Part shown: one piece after another, positions 33,756 to 42,200 of the stretch
Numbering within the stretch: the stretch's first letter is position 1
Layout of the letters: each line of letters opens with the position of its first letter
NCBI RefSeq assembly: GCF_010365285.1
Contig: NZ_CP048286.1
Location: 3,114,501 to 3,178,500, forward strand
DNA: 64,000 bases
Reading direction: 5' to 3'
Source of the DNA: Paenibacillus rhizovicinus
Lineage (GTDB): Bacteria; Bacillota; Bacilli; Paenibacillales; Paenibacillaceae
Program-made: the position numbers and the translations under genes
Notes under the pieces: generated by a model
What the model was told of the DNA's origin: nothing
Database searches by the model: none
Seen by the model: only the letters and a program-made list of their open reading frames with translations

Positions 33756-34554
33756 CTACCAGATCATCTCCCGTCTCGACGAATCGGGCTCTTTCGCATT
33801 GACCTCCCAGGAGCGGACATGGCTCAAAACGATGCTCGCGCACGAAGCGTCGGCCGATGCCTTCACGGAAGAAACGCTCCATAAGCTGCGCGGGCTGCTG
33901 CAGGACGAAGCTTCCACCGACATTCTCGACATCATCATGGAGAAGGCCAAAAGCCAGGAGCGGCAAGTGTATCATCCCCTGCTGCGGGTAATCCGCCGCA
34001 TCATCATGCAGAACGGCGGCATTCGGCTTTCCTTCAAGGTCAAGCACGGCGGCGTCAAAGCGAACCAAACGGGGTTCCCCGTCAAATTGGAATACAACAT
34101 GTTCAAACGCGAATGGTATCTGCTCTGGTGCAGCACCCGCTCCCGCTCGCTCATGTCGACCAAGCTTAAGAATATCGTAACCATCGAGGCCATGGAGCTG
34201 CCTGACGGGAAAGCCGATTCCATGAAGGCGCGGGTCGCCCTGCTGCTGGATCAGCGCACGGAACATGCCGTGATTCAGGTGATGCCGACCTACAACGCCG
34301 AGCTTTCGCGGATCCTCTACGCGTTCTCCTGCTTCGACAAGTCCGTCGATTACGACGAAGAGGCCGCTCTGTACCGGATCCGGGTTTCCTACCTCGCCGA
34401 CGAAAGCGAGTTTCTCCTCTCGAAGATCCGGTTCCTCGGCCTGCGCGTCAAAGTCGTCCAAGGCGAGGTGCTGAAGCGCCGCATGAGCGAAACGGCTGCC
34501 AAAGCGCTCGGCCGTTACGGGATCGAGCCGCAGCTGCGGGATGCGGAAGCCTGA
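33730..34554 (+). CDS. WYL-domain regulator (second of a pair)
   Basis: The 274-residue protein starts at MNLFEKIFNYQII inside the end of the first WYL gene (GGAAGGAG upstream); the long frame from 33583 is out-of-frame filler. The N-terminus has no clear helix-turn-helix but a helical domain; residues ~100-175 contain the WYL fold (KREWYLLWCSTRSR), followed by the extended WCX-like C-terminus. It likely works with the first WYL protein. It ends at a terminator at 34654. Confidence 0.8.
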   Translation: MNLFEKIFNYQIISRLDESGSFALTSQERTWLKTMLAHEASADAFTEETLHKLRGLLQDEASTDILDIIMEKAKSQERQVYHPLLRVIRRIIMQNGGIRLSFKVKHGGVKANQTGFPVKLEYNMFKREWYLLWCSTRSRSLMSTKLKNIVTIEAMELPDGKADSMKARVALLLDQRTEHAVIQVMPTYNAELSRILYAFSCFDKSVDYDEEAALYRIRVSYLADESEFLLSKIRFLGLRVKVVQGEVLKRRMSETAAKALGRYGIEPQLRDAEA

Positions 34555-34653
34555 TCCTCAGAGAATCGGATCCCCTTCCATTCCGGATGCCGTCTGTAAA
34601 CGGATTTTCTTGGATGAATCCCCGTGAACGGACTTGGTATCGCGCAAAACTTC

Positions 34654-34690
34654 GAAAAGGCCCTGCGGTCGGTGTCCGTAAGGCCTTTTC
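34654..34690 (+). terminator. Intrinsic terminator of the WYL operon
   Basis: GAAAAGGCC...TGCGG / CCGTA...GGCCTTTTC forms a two-part stem ending in a T-run, 100 bp after the stop. Confidence 0.75.
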
Positions 34691-34740
34691 TGCTATTCCG
34701 GATCGGCCGGGCGAATTCTGTTTATTCTTCCGGATGCGGT

Positions 34741-34746
34741 TATAAT
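34741..34746 (+). promoter_or_regulatory. Candidate -10 box of the ubiD-like gene
   Basis: TATAAT lies 67 bp before the ATG at 34813; the -35 region is poor. Confidence 0.35.
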
Positions 34747-34812
34747 GGATGGAGTATGTCATTCATCCCAAAACAACAGCCTGCCCAGCCGGCTATCAGA
34801 TAGGAGTCGTAT

Positions 34813-36651
34813 ATGGTTTATCGTAGCTTAGAAGAATGCGTAGACGATCTAGAGAGACACGGCCACCTGGTCCGCATCCGCGAAGAAGTGGATCCCCATT
34901 TGGAAATGGCGGCCATACATATGAAAGTATTCGAGGCAGGCGGCCCTGCCCTGCTGTTCGAGCATGTCAAAGGATCGAAATTTCGTGCGGTTTCCAACCT
35001 GTTCGGCACGGTCGAGCGCAGCAAGTTCATCTTCCGCGACACGTGGGAAGCCGTCCAGAACGTCATCGCGCTTCGCAATGATCCCATGCAAGCGCTCAAG
35101 AACCCGTTCAAGCATGTCGGTGCGGGCATGGCCGCCAAGAACGCGCTGCCTGTGAAGAAATCCGGCGGCGCTCCCGTGGCGCTTCACGAAATCAGCATCT
35201 CCGACCTGCCGCTGATCAAGCATTGGCAAGGAGACGGCGGCGCCTTCGTCACGCTGCCCCAGGTATACTCGGAGGATCCGGACAAGCCGGGCATCATGAA
35301 TTCGAACCTCGGCATGTATCGCATTCAGCTGAACGGCAATGCGTACGAGACCGACAAGGAAGTCGGCGTGCATTTCCAAATCCACCGCGGTATCGGCATT
35401 CATCAGGATAAAGCGAACCGCCGCGGCGAGCCGCTCAAGGTCAGCTGCTTCATCGGCGGACCCCCGGCACATACGCTGTCGGCCGTCATGCCGCTGCCGG
35501 AGGGCATGAGCGAGCTGACGTTCGCGGGCCTATTGGCGGGGCGGCGTTTCCGCTACAGCTACATCGACGGCTTCTGCGTCAGCAACGACGCCGATTTCGT
35601 CATCACGGGCGAGCTCCATCCCGGAGAGACGAAGCCCGAAGGACCGTTCGGCGATCACTTGGGCTACTACAGCCTGACGCATGAATTCCCGGTCATGCGG
35701 GTGCATAAGGTGTATGCACGTCCAGGCGCCATCTTTCCGTTCACCGTCGTCGGACGGCCGCCGCAGGAGGACACCGCGTTCGGCGCGCTCATCCACGAGC
35801 TGACGGGCGATGCCATCAAACAGGAGATTCCCGGCGTCAAGGAAGTCCATGCGGTCGATGCCGCAGGCGTCCACCCCCTGCTCTTCGCGATCGGCAGCGA
35901 GCGCTATGCGCCATATCAACAAGTGAAGCAGCCGGCCGAGCTGCTTACCCTCGCCAACCGGATACTAGGCACGGGGCAGTTGAGCCTGGCCAAGTACCTG
36001 TTCATCGCGGCGGAGGACAAGGAGAAGCTCGACACGCATGATGTCGAAGGCTTCCTGACGCATATTTTGGCCCGGATCGATTTGGGGCGGGATCTGCATT
36101 TCCAGACGAATACGACGATCGATACGCTCGATTATTCGGGCACCGGCCTCAATACCGGAAGCAAAGTGGTCTTCGCCGCGGTCGGCGAGCCCGTCCGCGA
36201 GCTGTGCCGCGAGGTCCCGGAAGGTCTGCGTAATCTGCCAGGCATCGCGCATGCCGGCCTGGTCATGCCAGGCGTCGTCGCTCTGCAAGGCGGCGCGTTC
36301 GAGAGCTACGATTCAGCGCGGCAAGAGCTTGATGCGCTTTGCGAAGCGATTAGCGCGAAGGGACAGCTGGACGGCTGCCCGCTGATCGTGCTCTGCGACG
36401 ACAGCCGCTTCTTGAGCGAGAAGCAGAACAACTTCCTCTGGGCGACCTTCACGCGGAGCAATCCGTCGCACGACATATACGGCGTTAACAGCCGCTTCGA
36501 CTTCAAGCACTGGGGCTGCGACAACGTCATCATCGACGCCCGCGTCAAGCCCCATCAGGCGCCGCCGCTGCTTCCGGACCCCGAAGTCGAGCAGCGCATC
36601 GGACGGCTGTTCGCCCCCGAAGGCAGTCTGAACGGCGTGCGGCTGAGATAG
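34813..36651 (+). CDS. UbiD family decarboxylase
   Basis: The 612-residue protein has the UbiD core, including GPALLFEHVKG near residue 43, IHRGIGIHQDKA, and the catalytic motif KPEGPFGDHLGYY. UbiD enzymes use prenylated FMN and a divalent metal to decarboxylate (or carboxylate) unsaturated acids such as polyprenyl-hydroxybenzoate or aromatic acids. The length is larger than E. coli UbiD (~500) and closer to the menaquinone-type MqnL relatives. No UbiX prenyltransferase is adjacent. TAGGAG precedes the ATG. The gene is alone. Substrate is uncertain; menaquinone synthesis is one option. Confidence 0.88.
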   Translation: MVYRSLEECVDDLERHGHLVRIREEVDPHLEMAAIHMKVFEAGGPALLFEHVKGSKFRAVSNLFGTVERSKFIFRDTWEAVQNVIALRNDPMQALKNPFKHVGAGMAAKNALPVKKSGGAPVALHEISISDLPLIKHWQGDGGAFVTLPQVYSEDPDKPGIMNSNLGMYRIQLNGNAYETDKEVGVHFQIHRGIGIHQDKANRRGEPLKVSCFIGGPPAHTLSAVMPLPEGMSELTFAGLLAGRRFRYSYIDGFCVSNDADFVITGELHPGETKPEGPFGDHLGYYSLTHEFPVMRVHKVYARPGAIFPFTVVGRPPQEDTAFGALIHELTGDAIKQEIPGVKEVHAVDAAGVHPLLFAIGSERYAPYQQVKQPAELLTLANRILGTGQLSLAKYLFIAAEDKEKLDTHDVEGFLTHILARIDLGRDLHFQTNTTIDTLDYSGTGLNTGSKVVFAAVGEPVRELCREVPEGLRNLPGIAHAGLVMPGVVALQGGAFESYDSARQELDALCEAISAKGQLDGCPLIVLCDDSRFLSEKQNNFLWATFTRSNPSHDIYGVNSRFDFKHWGCDNVIIDARVKPHQAPPLLPDPEVEQRIGRLFAPEGSLNGVRLR

Positions 36652-37021
36652 GAGGCACGCCGCCAAGCGGGTAGTCGGACGTCCGCGTCCAGGATTGCAC
36701 AGAACCAATGACCGAGTTGGATCGCGCGGCAACAAGCCGTCCAGCGAACAGCCAAACCGACTGATCATCGACTCCCGAGGCTATAGGTTTGAGGACAGCG
36801 GGAAACCGGGTAAGTAGATGTACAAACGACCAGCGGGTTGACGGTGATGAACGCATTCGAACGAAGCGCCGTCCGCCGGCGCGAGCAGCAGGACAAGCGC
36901 GATAATCCTGAGGGCGCTCCGCCGGAAAAGGAAAGCCTGTTCGACGGATTCGTCAGCGAGCGCACGGTTGATCCGATCCCGGTCGGGGACCAGACCATTC
37001 GCACGAAAGGGTGTATCTGCC
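36652..37021. other. Gap with no supported gene
   Basis: A 370-bp interval between ubiD and the next gene. A 72-codon plus-strand ORF (36847-37062) has no ribosome site and runs into the next gene out of frame. No terminator hairpin with a T-run was found. Confidence 0.4.
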
Positions 37022-37546
37022 ATGCTGCCGCAATCGATCGAGGAGCTGGAACGCATACGTAGAGCCTGCAAAAAGATAGTGACAAGGAAGGCTATGCTAT
37101 CGGGCACGGTGGCGATGGTGCCGATACCGGGCACGGACATGCTGGCCGACGTCGGCATGCTGATGCGCCTCATTCCGGAAATCAACAAACGCTTCGGCCT
37201 GGCGGAGACGCAGCTAGCCGAACTGGACGCTCAACGCAAAGCCGCCATATACGGCATTATTACCGCGGCAGGCAGCCATCTAATCGGCCACGCCGTCACG
37301 CGCCGGCTGATTTTCGCGCTGGTGAAGAAGGCTGCGGCCCGTTTCGCGGCGACGGGGGCGACGAAATTCGTGCCTGTCGTTGGCACCGCCGTGGCCGGTG
37401 CCCTCAACTACGGCGCGATGAAGTACGTCGGCAACAAGCACGTCGAGGATTGCTACAGGGTCGCGAAGCAGATACTGGAGCAGCAAATCACGGAAGACGA
37501 CAAGAACCATAAGCCGCGTGAGTCGCTGCAGCTTGCCGCAACATGA
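37022..37546 (+). CDS. Small membrane-associated protein, DUF697-like
   Basis: The 174-residue start MLPQSIEELERI follows GAAAGGGTG by 8 nt; the 18-codon extension upstream is unsupported. Two hydrophobic helical regions with Pro-Gly turns (VAMVPIPGTDMLADVGMLM and FVPVVGTAVAGALNYGAMK) resemble the DUF697/YcjF membrane module often tied to small GTPases. No GTPase is adjacent. Role unknown. Confidence 0.55.
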   Translation: MLPQSIEELERIRRACKKIVTRKAMLSGTVAMVPIPGTDMLADVGMLMRLIPEINKRFGLAETQLAELDAQRKAAIYGIITAAGSHLIGHAVTRRLIFALVKKAAARFAATGATKFVPVVGTAVAGALNYGAMKYVGNKHVEDCYRVAKQILEQQITEDDKNHKPRESLQLAAT

Positions 37547-37579
37547 CGAAAGCCTCCCCGATACCGGGGAGGCTTTCGT
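37546..37579. terminator. Perfect 14-bp hairpin after the DUF697-like gene
   Basis: ACGAAAGCCTCCCC pairs with GGGGAGGCTTTCGT around GATACC, starting at the stop codon. The T-run is weak but the stem is very stable. Confidence 0.65.
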
Positions 37580-37863
37580 GCGTGATTCTGCCATCGGCGG
37601 CTTGGTTCGGCGCGACTGTGCGTCCTCTGCGGGCCCAAACAACAGCCATGGACGAGAAAACAACTTCCTAGACTGCGCTGCATTATTGAAGCGTTCCCTG
37701 TTTAACGGAATAATGATTCGGGGCCGATGCGAGTCAGTCAAACCCGCCAAACCCACTCGGACCAGTCTCGGCGGATGTTTATCTTCCGAACGCCCACGCC
37801 ACCGTCAGCGGCAACTCTTCTCGCCGCATCGCATCGTCGTGCGACTCGCTCTCGCATTCGCGA

Positions 37864-37920
37864 AAAAGCCAGAGCTCCCATGCCAGCGCCGTACAGCGCG
37901 GATACAGGAACTCTGGCTTC
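37864..37920 (-). terminator. Terminator of the SGNH hydrolase gene
   Basis: On the minus strand AAGCCAGAG...GGAGCTCTGGCTTTTTC forms a long stem around a GCGC inner hairpin and ends in T5. It lies 70 bp after the stop at 37990. The rest of the 37580-37989 gap has no gene. Confidence 0.65.
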
Positions 37921-37989
37921 TGCGTTTGCATGCCGCATGGATTTCCGCGTTAAATCTTACTCGCTTCAACGTTTCATCCGCTTAACCAT

Positions 37990-39123
37990 TTAGGAGCTTA
38001 ACAGCTTCATGACCCGAATGCCCGTGCCTTTGCTTCGTTCGTCCTTCGTGCCCGTACAGCGGACAATCACGCGCTGCTCCGCGTCTTCCGGCCGGAACGG
38101 GAACGCAACCAGAATCGGCCGATACGCGAGGAGGCACCACTCGTCGAATGCCTTCACCGGCGTGAAGCTCCGTCCCCCGTCCAGCGAATATTCGCAGTCT
38201 CCGCTGTCCGGGCCGTGCAGCAGCACGATGCCCGCTCTGCGGCCCTTGACGGCGAAGGCGAGCTGTTCGCCTTTACTGCCTTCGGCGGCCAGATGCCGCG
38301 TCGAGAAGCGCCAGTTCATGAGCGGTTCCTCCGCTCCGAGCTCTTGCGGCAGGAAGCCGTCAACGGAGGCCGCGTCATCGCAGTCGCCCATCTCGGCATG
38401 CTCGTAATTCCGCTCGTCCAGCGGCGTCGGAGGCTCCGATAGCGGCAGGACCGGGCCCGCCTCCCGATAGGCCCGCTCCAAGAACTCACTCACATAGCGC
38501 GCATATAACGCATGGCCCTCGTCATTCGGATGAACGCGGTCAGGCGCAAGCGCCTCCCACGTCGTCTCCCCGGCGCCGATCCGATCTTGAACGCCGCCTG
38601 CGATATTGACCGAAGCGATGCCATAGCGTGCGGCAACTTCCTCGTGCACCGCGATATTGAAAGGCAGACGGTCCGCTTCCGACGACAGGTTCTTATCCGC
38701 GGCCGTATACAGGAAGACCAGCTCCGTCTGCGGGGATAGGCGGCGGCACTGCCGCACGATGCCTTCCATCCCCCGGATCGATTCCTCCCGGTCCTCGCCG
38801 TCATTGACGGCGAATTCGACGAAGAGCAGATCGAACGCCCCCTGACTCAGCACATGGGCTTGCAGCCGGTGCGCCCCGAACGTCGAAGTCGTGCCGCCGA
38901 CGCCCGCGTTCAGGAAGGCAAACCGCGAAGCCGCGTAACGCGCCGACAATTCTTTCCCGTTCAATGCCCGCCAGCTCGTCTCGTGCTGAACGGACGCCCC
39001 TGCGCCTTCCGTAATAGAACCGCCGAGATACGCGATCGCGACGTCTTCCCCGCCGCTCAGCTTCGAGGCGAAACGCGGCAGCCCGCCGCGCATGGCGATA
39101 TGTCTGGCATCCAATTGCAACAT
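37990..39123 (-). CDS. SGNH/GDSL-family hydrolase
   Basis: The 377-residue start MLQLDARHIAM follows AAAGGG; the longer frame to 39270 is not supported. Blocks of the SGNH fold are visible: IAYLGGSITEGAG (catalytic Ser), LNAGVGGTT (Gly), FVEFAVNDGE (Asn) and DRVHPNDEGH (Asp-x-x-His). A ~150-residue C-terminal beta-type domain follows. No signal peptide is seen. Such proteins are often carbohydrate esterases. The gene follows the giant GH27 enzyme with a strong hairpin between them, so it may be partly uncoupled. Confidence 0.85.
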   Translation of the reverse strand: MLQLDARHIAMRGGLPRFASKLSGGEDVAIAYLGGSITEGAGASVQHETSWRALNGKELSARYAASRFAFLNAGVGGTTSTFGAHRLQAHVLSQGAFDLLFVEFAVNDGEDREESIRGMEGIVRQCRRLSPQTELVFLYTAADKNLSSEADRLPFNIAVHEEVAARYGIASVNIAGGVQDRIGAGETTWEALAPDRVHPNDEGHALYARYVSEFLERAYREAGPVLPLSEPPTPLDERNYEHAEMGDCDDAASVDGFLPQELGAEEPLMNWRFSTRHLAAEGSKGEQLAFAVKGRRAGIVLLHGPDSGDCEYSLDGGRSFTPVKAFDEWCLLAYRPILVAFPFRPEDAEQRVIVRCTGTKDERSKGTGIRVMKLLSS

Positions 39124-39144
39124 GTCTTTACGCCCTTTCGTAGC

Positions 39145-39180
39145 AGCGAGCCCTTGCGAAGGATTTCGAAAGGGCTCGCT
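39145..39180 (-). terminator. Hairpin between the GH27 and SGNH genes
   Basis: AGCGAGCCCTT / AAGGGCTCGCT with a 14-nt centre, immediately after the GH27 gene. It lacks a strong T-run, so it may be a partial terminator or an mRNA-stabilising stem. Confidence 0.5.
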
Positions 39181-39217
39181 CGTTAATGAATTGTCACTCT
39201 TGTCACTCACATCGTGT

Positions 39218-42200
39218 TTAAGGAATGATAACCTGTTGTTCCCCGCCTTCGGCCCTTGCCGTAAACGCATGGTCCGCCGAAGCTTCGGCGATATCCCCGT
39301 ACGCCCAGTACGCGTCCGGCACGTCGCTCCAGGACAGCTTGGCTCCGTACAGCGGACCGCGGCCCAGCGTCCGATTAATGATCGTAACCGCCTCGGCGCG
39401 CGTCAGCGCAAGACTTGGGCGGAACGTGCCGTCCGCATACCCGCGGATAATGCCTGCGCCCTGCACCTTCAAGATCGCCTGCTCGGCCCAATTGCCCTTG
39501 CTGTCGGAGAAGCCGGCGCCTTCCTTGCTCTCGCTCGTCATCAGCGTCGCTGCCAGGCTCGCCATTTCAGCGCGGGTAATCGGCTGATCCGGCTTGAACG
39601 AACCGTCCCCGAAGCCGCGCATCAAGCCGAGCTTCGTTACCTTGGCAATCGCGTCCGCCGCCCAGTGCTCCGGCTTCACGTCGCGGTAAACGATCGCGTC
39701 CGCCGTACCTTCACGCGCGGCAATCCGCGACAGGATCGTCGCCATTTCGGCGCGGGTCAAGCTATTCCCCGGCTTGAATAGACCGCCGTCGAACCCTTTC
39801 ATATACGCGGCATGTTTGCCGATTGCGGTGCCTTCGTACTTCACGACCGCGAAGCTGCTGAAGCGATCGACCGTGAACCGCAGGCCTTTGCCGCCCTGCC
39901 ATTCCACGATTGCGCCTGGCTTGAATTCCGTCGTACCGTCGCCGTGCTCGATATAAACGCCAAGCTGCTCCTGTCCTGCTCCCTCCACGAGCGCCGGATC
40001 CAAGGGCAAGATAACATCGACCGCCCGGCCTTGGAAGTTCGTCTCGATCGCGACCGGCTGGCCGACAATCGAAACCCCCTTGCCATGGGTCGCGAGCGTT
40101 ACGACCGACGCCTTGTTGGCGCGGTCCTCCAGCTGCCCCTTGGCGGCTGCATCTGCAATCGGCGTGAACGTAAACGACGCTTCCTCATCATAACCCTGCA
40201 GCGAAGCATTAGGGATCACAATGCCCGCACGGGACGTATCCATCCCTAAATCAAGACCGCCGGCGGCAAGCATTTGATTCGACTCCTTCGGAATCGTCAC
40301 CTTCGTTTCCGATGTCTCGCCTTTCTCATCCGGCACGACGATCGTTGCCGCAGCTGCTCCGGCCGCCTTCAGCTTCTCGATTGCGCTCTTCGCCTGATCC
40401 GCGCCCAGCGTGACGCTGTCCTTCTTCGTACCGTCCGCCAGCGTCGTCCGCGCGATGTCCAGCTGCAGCACGCTGCCCGCGGCGCCTTTCACCTGACCTT
40501 GGATGATTTCCGTACCGCCGGCTGCAGGCGGCGCCGTTACCGTTCCCGGGTTCGAGCCTGTATTGTCCGTGTTGCCGCCGGTACCGGATACGATGTAATT
40601 CAACCGGTCGATCAGCATGAGCGCGCCGGATTTCTTAACAACCTTAATCGTATGCCGGCCGTTTGCGAGCCCGTCGACATGGTATACAAGCTGCTGAGCG
40701 GACCGCACATCGCCGGCGGTGCTGACGGTTTCTTTCAGGCTGCCGTCCACGTAGACGTCCATCGTCCCCTGCTCCGGACCTTTCGGCGATAACAGCTCAA
40801 TTCCCGTACCGTTGAACGTATACGTGAAATAGTCGCCGTCATTTGCCGTCGCATGGATATCCTGTTGGAAGTCGCCGTCAAAAACGAACGTCAACGCAGC
40901 GACTCCCTCTGCCAGCGAAGCAAGATAAGATTTCTTGATCGTAACCGTACCGCCGGCGACCGAGTAGTCGGTGCCCGGAACGAGCGCTTGCGTTCCGTTC
41001 GCGATACCGCCGAAGCTGCCTGCGTTCTCCAGCAGGTTTACCTGAAGATCGGCTTGCTCGGCCGGATTCTTATCGAATGCCGCCACGGTCGGACCGATGA
41101 AATCCGGCAGTCGGACCTTCAGCATGTCGAGCAGCATGAAGCTCCCGGATTTCTTCACGGCCTTGATCGTATGCTGGCCGTTGGACAGCCCTTCGATTTC
41201 GTACACGGTCTGCTGCGCAAGACGTCCGCTGCTGTACGTATCGACGGTCTCCTTGAGATCCCCATCCACGTAGATATCCATTTTGCCCTGGGACACGTCT
41301 TTCTCCGTAATCACTTGAACGCCCGTTCCTTGGAACGTATACGAGAACGACTCGCCGTTCTTCTCGGCATACTGTACGTCGTCCATGTAATCGCCCATGC
41401 CTCTGCCCGTGCTCCGAGACCAGGAACCGTCGTATTGAATGGCAGGATCATCATTGTTGACGCTCGTGTAACGGCCCGCCGAAGTGGTGTCGGCAACCGT
41501 AATCGTCAGCGTTTGCGGCAAACCGGCGCTGAACGTCAGCGTCAGCTGCGTATCGCCGAGCGATTGCCGGGCCAGATAGGAGCGCTTGATCTTCAACGCG
41601 CTGCCGGATACCGTATAATCCGTGCCCGCAGTCAGTGCCGCTCCGTTATGATCGATGCCGCTCAGCGTATTGCCGTTCAGCGACATAGTCACGGTGACGT
41701 CCGCCTGCACCGTAACCTTCCGATCAAAGCCGGCAGTCGACGGAGTAATGACGCTATTACGGACCGCCTCGCCGGTTACCGTGACCGCCAGCGTCTGGCT
41801 GTCGCCGCCCGCAAAAGAAAAGTCGATATTCGTTAATCCCTGCGGCCGCTGGGACAAATACGAAGATTTGATCGTCAAGGTGCTGCCCGATACCGTATAA
41901 TCCGTATTTTTCACTAGTGCGGTCCCGCCGCTGCTGATGCCTGTCAACGCGTTCAAGCCGAACGGCAGCGTCGTCGAGACATCGCTCGGATTGGCGTTAT
42001 CGAACGCGGCCGAGGCCGTGCCCAGCAGCGTACCGCTCGTTACCTTCAACGCATCGACCAACATGTAATCGCCGGAACGCTTAACTGCCTTAAAGGTATG
42101 CGAACCTTCAGCCAGGCCGGAAATGCCGTAGACGGTTTGTTTCGCGGCCCTCGTGCCAGTGCCGGACGTATCCACCGTTTTATCCAGCACATCGTCGATG

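Noticed and set aside
36847-37062. 72-codon plus-strand ORF before the DUF697-like gene
   Set aside because: No Shine-Dalgarno, and it overlaps the next gene out of frame by 41 bp.
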